Origin: Parachlorella kessleri
Taxonomy: Eukaryota; Chlorophyta; Trebouxiophyceae; Chlorellales; Chlorellaceae
Assembly (NCBI GenBank): GCA_001598975.1
Contig: BBXU01000765.1
Span: forward strand, 1 to 45,934
Reading direction: 5' to 3'
DNA length: 45,934 nt
Part shown: positions 1 to 11,195 of the stretch, in pieces
Layout of the letters: the number at the start of each line of letters is the position of its first letter
Position numbering within the stretch: position 1 is the stretch's first letter
Notes under the pieces: generated by a model
Databases searched by the model: none
Told to the model about the DNA's origin: nothing
Seen by the model: the letters and a program-made list of their open reading frames with translations, nothing else
Position numbers and translations under genes: made by a program

Positions 1-232
<232 letters not shown>

Positions 233-287
233 CTTGCTGTCCAGCGGCCCGTAAACACCGCTGCTACCTTACTTGGAGTGCAGCTAC

Positions 288-3200
288 CTGATCTGGGAGA
301 ACGTGAAGCCCCCGTGCTCAAAGTTCTGGCCATAGAGGGCCACGTTGGCTCCATCCACCACCGCACCAAACGGCCCATGCCTCTCCAGCCACTCCATGTA
401 CTGCAGTTGAGCAGGCAGGGATCGCAACACCCTTTTATACACCTGGCATGCATCATCACCCCCCAAGCTTCACACAGCACTGTGGCCATTTACTACTCAA
501 AGTACGTCAACACAGCAGGCACATGATGTCTGCCCAGACTGGTTCCAAAAGATGTCGGCCAGCAAGAAATCCCCAACTTCAAAGCCTTTCCCCAAACCTC
601 AACCCTGCATGATTTGCACAGCAGAAAGGATGCAGGAGGCCTGTTGCCATGCTATCAATCCCCTCGGTTCCTGGCTTTTTCATCACAACTCCACCCACCT
701 TTTGGAACTCGTTGGCGCGCTTCTCCTGCTTCTCAGCCAGGGCAGCAATGCCCTCTTGGAAGGCAGACCAATCCTCTTGGTCCAAGTCAACGGCCCTCAT
801 CCTGCCGCCACAGGCAGGGGACACCTCGCCAGACGCGCTCACGCGACACTCGCCGACCTCCCAGTGAGGAGGCTGCTGTGGCTGCCGCTCTGCCTGCTGC
901 CCTGACGGCTGCTGGGAATGTTCTTGCTGCTGCTGGTGCTGCTGCTGCTCGCCTGCACTGCAGTCCAAGAAGGGTTCAGCTAGCGGCTTTGGCAGGTTTG
1001 GCTGGTTCCCAGGGGCAGCCACTCCCGCGTAACAGACTCCAGGTTCAACCCAGATACACAGTCCCACTTCGCCACCAGGGACCTGCCTAGACCCAACACC
1101 TACCCCCCAAGCCCCTTGCGTATGCCGCTGCGACCCTTCTGCTCCTCACACCCCGCCCACCTTCGGGCTCAAACGCCTGCTGTGCCTGCTCCGTGCCAAA
1201 CAGCAGCGCAACCGCCTCCAGCGTCGGCCTGGACAGAGTGGTCAGCTCCCGGCCCATGCGCAGCAGCACGCTGCGCACCTGCTGCCAACAGGCACCACCC
1301 GGCAAGGGCGCTGCTGCCGCTTGGATAAGCCGGGCATACTCAGCTTCTGTTAGGTCTAGGTCGCAGGCGGCGATGGCTGCATCGACCTCGGCTGCTGCTG
1401 CAAACTGCAGGCAGAGGTAGGGAGCACATGTCATGAAGCTATAGATAGGTTCTCGGCAGCCTGGGTTGATAGCGGCCGTCTGCCAGCCAATGGCCTCTGC
1501 ACAGGCAGGTCGTGTCCCTACCTCAACCAAGGGACATGTTTTTGCATAGGTGGCAGGTAGTGCGAACAGGGTGTGAGAGTTGAGCTGTACGGACAGGACG
1601 GGATGCGAAGTGCACCTGAGTCTTGCCAGAGTTCTGAGATAATGCTTGAGAGTGACTAGAACTGCATGGTTACAAGCTGATACCATTTCCAGGGCCTGAC
1701 GCACTCCTGGTACAACCTGCCCCACCATTGCAGTTGTTCCTTCCCTGCACCCAGCTGCTGCTCACCTCTCCCCGCTCTGCAAACCCAACCAGCGCGGGCG
1801 TGAAGGAACGCAGCTTGGCTGCCACGCCTGCTGCCTGCATGTCCTTCACGATTTGAAAGGCAGCTGCTGGGTCGCCAGCTATCGCCGCCATTCGCGCCAG
1901 GGCCGTGTAACTGCAGCAAAAAGGACTGATGCTTTATGGACAAGGCGTAGCACTTGGGATGCTCCCCTGGCTGATGGATGTGGTTCCAACCAAGGCCACA
2001 ACCACATACCAACCAGTCCAAGTTGCTGCGCTCGGGGTTCGTTGAGCATGTGCATTGTGTTGCCAACATCAGACTGGCAGCAGCAGGGAGGTAGTTGCAG
2101 CAGGCGTGTTGGCCACAGCGGCAGCCTCGCGCTTGACGACAAGGCTTCGACCGAGTGCCGGTGTCAGTAAATTGCATCCTCGAAATCTCGCATCGGCCTC
2201 AAACAAAAGGCAGTTGGGCGGAGTAGGTACCCACCACATCTCTGGCGGCTCCTTGGCCCCTTCTCTAAACTCCTCAAAGATCTGCCGCCCCCGTGTCATC
2301 ACAGCCTCAGGATCTAACGACGGGGATGTGGCTGCGGCTGCAGCTGCGGCTGCGGCTGGTTCATTGTTGTCAAGCTGCTTCGTGGGAGCCGTGGCGCTGC
2401 TGCCAGCCTCAGCCTCTAAGGCTTCTACACCTGCCGCTGCTGCTGCTACTGCTGCTACTGTTTCTGCTGCTGGAGCTGCTGTGGATGGCTGCTCTCCGAC
2501 GCTGCCACTGGCACCATTCTGGCTTCCAGGCGCTGCTGCCACCGGGGCCGCTGCTGAAGCGATCCCATCCGCTGACTGGTCTTCTGCAGGGGAAGCGCTG
2601 CTGCTGCTACGCCTGGCCACCAGGTCAAGGCCACTACTACCCTTTGGCACTGCTGCCTCCCAATCCTCCCCTGCAAGAACCTTGCCATGGCGCTCTTTGC
2701 AATGCCCCATATCTATTTGGACGTCGACGAATGGGAAAAGCACCTCATGCAAGCACAACTCAAGGCGCCAAAGGCCTCTCCTGCCTGGTTGCTGGGGCAT
2801 TGCAACCTTCACAGGACTCCATACCCTTGCTTACTGTCCCCAGTTCGCGAGAGTGAGGACAAACCGGCAGCAGCACACAAGCTTACCAGCACACTTTTGC
2901 TTAGCCAGCCATTAAGCGCCACCCACCCAGAGAGCAGAGGTAGAGGAGTGTGCAGTAGGAGTCCTGGCTGATCTTCAGGCCTCCAGCCTTAGCTGTGTCG
3001 TATACATGCAGCGCCTTGTCTATGTCCCCATCCCGGGCTGCCATCTGGATGTCTAGCCGCACCTGCACCCTAGGGACCCACTATACTGAGCACAACCTAC
3101 AAAGCAGCAATAGCAGCACAGCAAGGTGCAATGCAGCCTGCTGCAGGACCCACACGTCAAGGTTGACTTCCTTGGAAGCAAATCTCGCTACCGTCAAGGG

Positions 3201-3568
3201 ACAGCTTATCCACCCTAGGATTCCTTGGTCACTCAAGCCCTGGCCCGGCAAGAAACATTAGGAGCGCACACCTGTCCCTGGGGGCTCAAGACTTTCCGCG
3301 TCCTAGAGGGTCCCTTGGCTGGTTTGCCACCATTCGCATCCTGTGTTGCTGCAGCCACCGAGGCTGCGGCGCCATCTGCAAGCAATGCCGACGCGATGCA
3401 CCACCAAAGGGATAAAAAGCAATCAATGTTGGCCATAAACTCACGTGGACTTCTTCTTCACCGTGCTGAACAGGCAGAAGACAGACAAGCTATGCCTAGC
3501 AACCATTATCCATGCAGCGGCTTACCTGCATCCAGCCGCTGCTTCTTTGCAGCAGGTGCATGTTCCAT
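288..3568 (-). CDS. PRORP: Protein-only RNase P (PRORP), C-terminus outside window
   Basis: Removes 5' leaders from precursor tRNAs without an RNA subunit. Exons on the minus strand: 3568-3526, 3375-3272, 3062-2927, 2670-2235, 1910-1766, 1404-1161, 952-699 and 400-288. All junctions are GT-AG and the phases agree, giving about 491 residues before the edge. Domain order matches PRORP: PPR helices (exon 3, ending LLYLCS; exon 5, YTALARMAA then SFTPALVGFAERGE), a further helical part (exon 6), the central Cys-containing linker (Cys405, Cys417, then MRAVDLDQEDW), and the start of the NYN nuclease domain (WLERHGPFGAVVDGAN, catalytic Asp about 470). The rest of the nuclease lies beyond base 1. The N-terminus contains PAAKKQRLD, resembling the c-Myc nuclear signal, so nuclear action is likely. 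An Ala-rich insert (exon 4) separates two PPR blocks. The start is the first ATG in phase with exon 2. Confidence 0.93.
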
Positions 3569-4147
3569 AGCAGCCGCTTGGGCTGCTTGAGAAACCCGCC
3601 GAGGGTGCGGCCTGACAGAACCACAGCTGCTGAACAACCTTGCTGTGGCAGTGGGTCTGTTGGCTGCTAGTACAGGTGTGCACTTGGCTAAGAGTGGGAT
3701 ATGCTTCCTGAAACAAAGACAATAGTCAGGTTTGAATCAGCATGGCAAGCTAGCTCGTAACGAGGGTCAGCAAGGGGTCCCACATGCCATGCATGGCTAG
3801 CTGAATCCCTAGCCACGCGCCTGAATTGCTGAAGTGGGCAAGGGCGCATCAAGTCCCCTGCTCCAAGATAGTTGCTATTACACCTGCAGTGTCCCAACAA
3901 CAGGTGTGAGGCTATGGCCCTGTAGTGTCGGATAACAACTTTAATTATCATCTGCTAGGTTATTGTATATCCTTCCATTCCAATATTGTCCCTCTAGCTT
4001 AGGAACAGAACTGCCTGGGATGTTAGTCAGAAGGTTACGGCATGTCCTAGTGGTATAACGAGTGTTCCTGGTGCGAAAACTGCAACCTGGCTCTGTGCTG
4101 GCCCTCTTCCTCGCCCCTCGAGTACTAGCAGGCACAGCCCAGCCAAC
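3569..4147. promoter_or_regulatory. Divergent intergenic region between PRORP and RPS23
   Basis: This 579-base stretch separates the start codons of two head-to-head genes. It must hold both 5' UTRs and both promoters. I see no convincing reading frame, RNA gene or clear TATA element. Placement is inferred from the gene starts. Confidence 0.6.
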
Positions 4148-5981
4148 ATGGGGTACGTTGAAAGCAGGGCCATCGCTTTGCATGTGGTCTCCCTCCATGG
4201 CAGCAGTGTTGCATGATGAGTTAGAAGCGTATTTGACGGGACGTTTATGTTCTCCACAACTGCAGTAAGACCAGGGGTATGGGCGCGGGGCGCAAGCTTC
4301 GCCTGCACCGCCGTGACCAGCGGTGGGCAGACAAGGACTATAAGAAGAGCCATCTTGGCAACGAGTGGAAGAAGCCCTTCGCCGGCGCTTCCCACGCCAA
4401 GGGCATCGTGCTGGAGAAGATGTGCGTCCCACAGCTGACCCCAGCATCTGTGGTATTTCAGCAGGAGCAGGGGAGGGGAGCAGCAGCAGCAGGGCAGGGG
4501 GCAGGGGGAGAGCGGACAGTGATGCAGCACTGCAGGAGCCATGGCGTCCCTGCTTGCTCGTTTGTGGCTGGAGGTTCTGCAGGTTAATGCGTGCCCACTG
4601 ATTGGCGAACCGTGTGCAACGGTGTCAAGTTCCCATGGGTTTTGCTGACAGGCAACTTTTATGCCTGTGCAGTGGCATTGAGGCCAAGCAGCCCAACTCC
4701 GCTATTCGGAAGTGCGCGCGTGTGCAGCTGATCAAGAACGGCAAGAAGATTGCCGCCTTCGTGCCCCGCGATGGTTGCCTCAACTTCATCGAGGAGAACG
4801 TGAGTGCCAAACTTCCCCCTAGAGGTAGCAGGTGTTTTGTTGTTGCAGAGATCCGGCGCAGGCTGGGGACAGGTAGTGCCAGCTGAGCAGTGTTGCTGGG
4901 AAGGAGGCAGAGCACTGCAGAGCAGTGGAGGAGCTGCTGAAGAGTTGCTCCTAAGGAGCAGCCCTTAAGGGAACCGAACAGGGTGCAGCAGTCAGCAGAC
5001 GCAGCTTGGCGCGGATACGGAGACTGTGTAGCAGCCGTCTGTCTGGAGTGGGGTCGATAAGTGGCTGTTGCGTCAGTCCGCAGCAGCGGCGGATTTCAGC
5101 TGGCCTTAGCGGCAGCTGAGCACAGGCATTTGAGGCAGCGGTGCAGCAGCAGCCTTGTGTAGTGGATGACCGCCTTTGTGATACAGCTCGCAGCCGGCTT
5201 GCGGACCCCAGATGGATCGCAAGGGTTGTTGGTGAAGAGCTGGTTTCAGCTATCGCTTGTTAGAGGGCAGCTGGCTGGGCCATGGCAAAGTGTCGCAAAA
5301 ACAGACAGAATGTGCTAGCTTGCGGCATAGTGGCATAAATGTAGAAGCTTGGTGAAGGCAATGCTCTTTGTTCGTGGTTTGCACCCAATTTGGCTGTGAC
5401 GTTAGATGTTCCAAGCCTCGCCCTTGCGGTCAATTCTTTATCAATTATTTGTGCAGGATGAGGTGCTCATTGCCGGCTTCGGTCGTCGCGGTCATGCTGT
5501 GGGTGATATCCCCGGTGTGCGCTTCAAGGTACGTCCTGTGGCCAGGACCCCTGAGCGCAGGCGCAGTAGTCTGGCGGGGAAGGGCGGTTGTGGATGGTTG
5601 TCGGCTGCGGTGGGGCTTGAGCGCTTGCTCCTTGAGCACTGCGTTCAGCAAAGCGTGCAACAAACAGCGTACTTGGAGAGAGGTCCTCGGATTGTGGATG
5701 ACTGCTGATTGGGTGCCGAGTGTGTTTATGTGCCGCACTGCTGTCTGCAGGTGGTGAAGGTGTCTGGTGTGTCGCTGCTGGCTCTTTTCAAGGCCAAGAA
5801 GGAGAAGCCCCGTAACGTAAGTAGGCACCCTCTGTGGCTGGCTTCACATGGACATGCAAGTGGAGGGTTAGTGATGTGCCTGCGGACCGCGCATAGCTGG
5901 TTGCCTTTATGTCATGATTGACAGGCATATGGACTTTCTGCTGGCCTCCTTAATGCACTTTGCTTTGCACTGCTGCAGTGA
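4148..5981 (+). CDS. RPS23: 40S ribosomal protein S23 (uS12)
   Basis: Small-subunit protein at the decoding centre. Exons 4148-4152, 4266-4421, 4673-4799, 5457-5528, 5751-5816 and 5979-5981 give 142 residues, the usual plant/algal length. The product begins [13 protein letters not shown] and keeps the conserved blocks [61 protein letters not shown] and [11 protein letters not shown]. The proline of KQPNSA is the residue hydroxylated in other eukaryotes. The first coding exon is only five bases (ATGGG) and the last contains only the stop codon TGA; both junctions fit GT-AG and the family. GC-rich codon choice fits strong expression. Head to head with PRORP. Confidence 0.97.
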
Positions 5982-6445
5982 GCAAGTGGAGGCCGGAGAA
6001 GCGCTGGTCGCGTGGCGGCAGCGCCTGTATCATCGTTGTTCCTTGGCGTAGATGCTGTCCCTCTCTTACTTTCCGCGGCTGCTACTGTAACACACTTCCT
6101 AGACAGTGTGTGCGAGTTTTCAGGCAAGCAGTGACAAGTCCGGGTGTAGTCATGGGCATGTCTCGGAAATGAATCTCTTAGCATCAGGCAGGCAGGCATC
6201 AGCGTGAGAGTCAAGTAGCCAGCAAGATGGTGTACTAAGAAGGAGGTCTTGTTGAATAGACACACTTACTCCAGCCAGCGATCCATACATAGTAAACAGT
6301 CAACATGGGGAAGCGTCAGGCACTGCATTGGCACCTAGGCAAGCCCGCCCACACAGCCCACATCGCAATGGACGCGCTATCCATCCCTACCGTTGGCACA
6401 TGAATGTTGTTCAGGGTGGTACACAGCCAGGCATGCTTAGCCAAG
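5982..6445. other. 3' UTR of RPS23 and convergent intergenic space
   Basis: Between the RPS23 stop and the stop of the minus-strand MPPK gene. It holds the RPS23 TGTAA signal at 6086. No further gene is visible. Confidence 0.6.
6086..6090 (+). terminator. TGTAA polyadenylation signal, RPS23
   Basis: TGTAA, the common chlorophyte signal, lies 105 bases after the RPS23 stop codon. Confidence 0.6.
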
Positions 6446-7550
6446 CTACGCTACCCCATCGGCAGCCATTTGGGCGGGGGCCGGCTCGTGCTCTAGTAAG
6501 ACTGGCGGCTCTGCTGGCATCTCCTCTGCTGGGGGTGGCGGCGGCTTCTTTTTCTTCTTCTTTTTCTTATTTGCCTCGGCTTGTAGCTTGCCCTGGTCGG
6601 CATTATACGCACCCCTGAGGGCATCCGGCACACGTGCAGCCACTTGCCTCCAAGCACCATATTGGCAAGGCCTTCAGGAAACTCTAGCTTGAAATGATAG
6701 CGGCCAGCAGCAGAGCTGCACGCCGCACTTTCAGCCCAGTGCGCCTCTATGTTCCAAGTCTCAGTACCTGAGAAGCTGCGGTTGTGCAACTGCCAAGCAC
6801 ACCACACTCGAAAATTGCTTGTTGTTCAGCTCCACCTACCACTTGGCCTCCAGCTCCTCTCGCTCCTTCTGCAGTGCGGCTATCTTACGATGCACATCAG
6901 CCGGCTGGCCGCAGGCCTGGAACCTACACGCACCCAAGGGTGCAGCAGGTTTGTGGTAACACAGGTAGGCGGCAGCTCTCCGAGGGCCCGGGCTGTCCCC
7001 TAAACGTGCAGGCACAGCTATGCTCGGTGTCTGCAGGCGTGCACAGCAGACAGTGACCTTACCCTGCTGTCTCGTAGCTCGTTGGCACCCCATCGGTGTT
7101 GCCTTCAGCTTTGGGCAAGAAGATGTTATTTGACTCCACTGGTGCCTCCAGCCCCGTTGCCCATTTCACCCACAACTGTGACTGGCCCTCGCTGTTGACC
7201 TTGGCACCCAGCACCGCGCCCTGCATCCCGATGGTGTTGCGCACAAGCTGGTCCACCTGCATGCCGCAGTAGAACAGTGATGTAGTTTGTGGCGTTCGGC
7301 CCTCCAGCCCGGTGTTGATATACTTTCAGTAGCAGGAGGCAGCAAGTCTCGTTTTCTGAACTGGCTTGGCATCACACGGCACCCCATACCTTGACACCAT
7401 AAGGTGCCAGGGCAGCATCGTCCGTCAAGTAAGGTGGGGCCTTCTTGGCCTTCTTCTTCTGCAGTTGCAGATGAAAAATATTTGCAAGCTCGGGTTTTCA
7501 GCCATAATCTTTGGTCCAATGCCCCATACCTTCTTCTCCTTTGGTGGCAT
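6446..7550 (-). CDS. Small Lys-rich protein of unknown function (MPPKEKK start)
   Basis: I do not recognise the family. Proposed exons: 7550-7530, 7458-7390, 7256-7063, 6923-6840, 6775-6658 and 6592-6446, giving 210 residues. The product opens MPPKEKKKKKAKKAPPYLTDD. A compact central block follows (residues about 30-90, including QLWVKWATGLEAPVES), then a short charged helix (HRKIAALQKEREELEAK), a block ending HFKLEFPEGLANM, and a Lys8-Pro5 low-complexity tail. Exons 1-4 fit in phase and look firm. The last two introns are 64 and 65 bases with weak sites, so the C-terminal half is tentative; a frame change is needed somewhere between 6658 and 6592. Lys-rich MPPK starts are frequent among small axonemal proteins, but that is only a hint. 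Starts 96 bases from the divergent VTSPR gene. Confidence 0.6.
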
Positions 7551-7646
7551 CTAGCTCTTCGAGCTTAGTCTTTATTGTATCTAAGCGGAAACTTCAACCT
7601 CTCTTCAACATAGAAGCGCTCCTCTTGACTTCCCCGCCCGCGCTCT
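7551..7646. promoter_or_regulatory. Compact bidirectional promoter (96 bases between start codons)
   Basis: The start codons of the minus MPPK gene and the plus VTSPR gene are 96 bases apart, so both promoters and both 5' UTRs must fit here or overlap the neighbouring transcript. Inferred from the gene starts. Confidence 0.5.
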
Positions 7647-10600
7647 ATGAGTCAACTACCCATCCTCTCCTCGGGAGGCCTCGTCAATCTCGTGTCTGTC
7701 CCTACACAACCAAGGCTGATGGTTTACAACACGGCTCCGGGCATCAACCGCTGGCTGGGCGCCGAGCCTGACAACCAGACAGCTTTGGTTGATGCGAGCG
7801 GGGTACTAGCGGCAGCCCAGGCGTCGCTGGCTGGCAGCTACAAGCCAGTGCCGATGCAGCAGCGCAAAGGTCGCTGGAGGAGTGCAGGGTGAGGCGGAGC
7901 CTGGACGGCATGTCTGGGGACTACCCACCCAGCTGGAGACAGGCACTGTCCCATCAGTGCTAAGACTTCTTGATGATTGCGCCTCAGGTCCTTGACAGAC
8001 AACCCAGAGGCCAGACCCACGGGCGTTTACTTTCAGGTCAAAGTAAACGAGCACACGGCTAGGCCTATCAACTCCCAGCTCGCTCTCGCGATAAGCCAAG
8101 GTTAGGGTCTGTCGCACTGACTGACAAACGGGTGTCTGGCACAGCACATAAAGCCAACGATCCAACGTGCGTGCAGGTTACGGGCGGGTACCCACCACCT
8201 TTAGGCACACAAGTGCCGGCTCTATTTTGCCAACCTCTGAGCTGCAGTCACCCCGGAAAACGTCCATCCCTACTCACCTGCAGCAACACATGTTCTCCTT
8301 CAGTGCACCTTGCTCGCCGGCAGAGCCCCGAAACCTGTTATACAGCCGTAGCACTGCGCCTATGCACAGCTTTGGCCCTCATGTGCAGCACTTGGACCAA
8401 GGCCCTCTACCTGCAGTTGATTTGCTAGATCGCATGACGCTTCTACGCCGTATCACTCCCACAACCCAGCCCTTGTCCAGGAGCTACCAGCTGCAGCGGC
8501 ATGCGGCAGCTGTTGATCACACCTCCGCACCAATCCTCGCTAGGTCTGGGAACGAACAACAGCAGCAGGGCAGTGGCAGCATGTGGGAAATTACACGGGT
8601 GGATAGTCCTCGCCCCATAGCTGCAGTGCCTGCACCAGGGTGGCGCTTCCATGGAGACTGCAAGGTGCGCTAGGGCATGCCGAACTCAGCTCCGTTGCAC
8701 TGCTGCGCGCGATTCAAGCTGCACATATACCTGCACTCCTGGTTTAACCTGACTTGTGTGGATAATGTCGCTGCAGTTGAAGTCCCTCAAGTTTGGCATG
8801 TAGATTGAAAAAACTTTTGCTGTCTTACAGGGCACGCAAGCTGGTGACAGTCGAGGGTATGAGGAGACACGCTGCCAAACTGCCTGTGAGCCAGCTCCGC
8901 CAACCATCATCGTCGTGAACACCCATGCTGGGCCCGCATGTGATACTCAGGACATTGAGTTTGCTGAGCCGCCACGCCAACATAAGCCTGCTTTCCGCCC
9001 AGCTGGGCAGCTGAAGCACGCCAATCACCGGCCTAAGTCAGCGCCACCAGTGCGCACAGTGAGCACATCAACGAGGAGGAGGGCGGCTGGACTGCGTGAG
9101 TGCGGCTGCCCCAAGCCTGTTCAAGGCCTTGCTGAGCAACAGCGTGCGGCTCGCAGGGCTGCTGAGCTGGAAGCCCAGCGCGAAGAGTGCACCGTCATTA
9201 TAACTTCACCTCGGCCATCGACTGCAGCAGCAAGGCCAGGCTGCTGCCATGCGGCGGCTGAGCTCACAGCAGCCAGTGCTGCAGCCAGAGCAGCCAGAGC
9301 CGTTGCTGTGGTGAGCAGCCTAGGTCAGGTCCATGGGGCCGACGGTGAGACCGAGGTAACCGTGGTAACTTCTCCAAGGGCCAGGCATGGACCCAGTAAG
9401 GTGGTGGTTGTCACCTCCCCCAGGTGCAAGGATGCTGCGACAGTGGCAGCAGACGCAGCAGCCGGCAGGGAGCTGATTGTGGTTCATCACGACCCAGCCA
9501 CTGCACCCAGGACGACAGGCAGCTACCCACGCTCACCCTCTCCAAGACCCATGGAGCGGTCTCAAGGCTACGGAAGGGAAGCCATCAAAGCTGGTGGCAG
9601 CAGTTCAGAGGCATTTCTGGATGCAGATGCGTCACTGGAGGCTGGCGGCTTGGCTGTTGGGAAGCAGCTGCAAGAGACCTCCACCACAACTGTGCGGATC
9701 ACAATTCCGCCCGGTGCACAAGGCACCAACTTTGCTGTGTCTGCCAATGTGGGCAGCCCGGCTAAAGGGATGCTGGGAGCCAGCATCCATGTGTCCCCAC
9801 TGCAAAGCAGCAAGCATGCTGGCGAGTTACAGGTATGTCGTGCATGTCATTATGGAAAGACTGCCTCACCATGAGACGGCTACACCAGCACACTAGCATT
9901 TGTGGATATGTACTTGAGTGCAGCAGTTGATGATTTGATACTATCAACTTGTGGTGGATTTGACTGCTGCAGGCACTTGCTGGTGAGATCCAGCGGCGCG
10001 AAAGCACCTTTAAGGGCATGCTGGGCGAGTTGGAGCGTATCACAGCAAAGTGCGCGGAGCTCACAGACAATATCTCTGGCGCAGCAGGCAGGGGTGCCGG
10101 TGGAAGGCCGTGTGCAACAAGCAGCACACCCTGCAGGAGCCCTGCTCCTGCTGCTGCCAGACCGCTTGGCCCTGAGCTAAGCATGTCGGGGGCTTACCGT
10201 ACCTACACGTACGCTGCGCCTTCCGCCGCAATGGTAACAGCTGCTCAAGCGACTCAGCAAGATCACCATTCTCATAAAGTGTGCTTTGATGTGCGGGCCT
10301 CCAGCAGCGATGGAACAGATGATGGAATCCCAGCTGCCCGACCGCAAAGTGCTCAACCACGCACAGTGACAGCTGCTGTGCCCTACCGGCGTGAAGGCAA
10401 GGGTACTGAGGACAGGAACAGCTCTGGAGCAGAAGCTGGCCCAGTTGGAGGGTTGGACAGCACAGGTGCCGCGCAGGAAGAGTGGAGCTGGGAAGCCCTC
10501 ATGCAGTTCGAGCGCACAATTAAGGAGCAGCACCGCAAGGTGAGCAGCGAATAATCGAGTGTGCTTGTACGCGTTGCTGCGAAGTGTACCCTCTAGTACG

Positions 10601-10835
10601 TAGTAGTGGCTGCATGGGGAGTTTATTTCGATGGCTGTTGGGATCGTGTTTTCAACATTGGTGCTGTTGATATCCAGCATAATATTTTGCTGGGTGCGTG
10701 GATCAGGCAGGCAGTAACTCAAGGGCTTCTGATCAACAAGTCAGCTTTATTGCGATGTTGTCTGCATTGAGATTATCATTCCCGTCCTGACTGCAGTTGG
10801 TGGAGCAAGGCATCCTACCAGCTGACTTCTGCTGA
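7647..10835 (+). CDS. 772-residue unknown protein with VTSPR repeats and C-terminal coiled coil
   Basis: No family recognised. Exons 7647-7869, 8177-8664, 8831-9832, 9973-10539 and 10797-10835 agree in phase. The protein is mostly disordered: Ala/Arg/Ser/Pro-rich, with three related motifs in residues about 350-440 (VIITSPRPS, VTVVTSPRAR, VVVVTSPRCK), each offering a Ser-Pro phosphorylation site next to Arg. A predicted coiled coil follows (GEIQRRESTFKGMLGELERI), and a second charged helix (ALMQFERTIKEQHRK) is completed by a 13-codon last exon ending PADFC. If exon 4 were not spliced at 10539 the frame would stop four codons later, so a short alternative C-terminus is possible. The exon 1 donor (gtcgct) is weak. 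The start is the first ATG of the open frame. A microtubule or cytoskeletal role would be a guess from composition only. Confidence 0.65.
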
Positions 10836-10970
10836 GGCGGTGTTCAGGCTCAGTTGTGACTGATGTATGCCACTGGGCGGGGGCTCATTATGGAGGTCTG
10901 ACAAGCAGCAAACAATGCGCGCCCTGGCACTGACTCCCTGACCTATGCACAACTATCGCTCCAGTATATA

Positions 10971-10975
10971 TTACA
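10971..10975 (-). terminator. TGTAA polyadenylation signal, HERP-like gene
   Basis: Reads TGTAA on the minus strand, 221 bases past the HERP-like stop codon. It lies upstream of the opposing gene's own signal at 11010, so the two 3' UTRs would overlap. Confidence 0.5.
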
Positions 10976-11009
10976 TGCCTTGGATTTTAATCCATGTCAG
11001 GAGAACCAT

Positions 11010-11014
11010 TGTAA
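11010..11014 (+). terminator. TGTAA polyadenylation signal, VTSPR gene
   Basis: TGTAA on the plus strand, 175 bases after the stop of the 772-residue protein gene. Confidence 0.5.
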
Positions 11015-11195
11015 GGCCAACCATATCTGACAACATCATGGCAGCTGGCAGACAGTGACAATACTGAACAGCCGGACAAACCAAGCCCGAAGGGCAGGTG
11101 CTAGCAAAGATAGCCACTCACTATTCAGTGTCGGTATACAATGACTTCTGCTCTCAACACCCAGCACTACAAGACATGCTTCCAAGTCTACGAGC

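Noticed and set aside
4519..4600. Candidate C/D snoRNA in RPS23 intron 2 (tgatg near 4520, ctga near 4597)
   Set aside because: The boxes are imperfect and the flanks do not pair into a terminal stem.
7806..8165. Minus-strand open frame containing RVLVYFDLKVNARG
   Set aside because: It lies in intron 1 and the start of exon 2 of the VTSPR gene, has no family signal, and cannot be joined to the MPPK gene.
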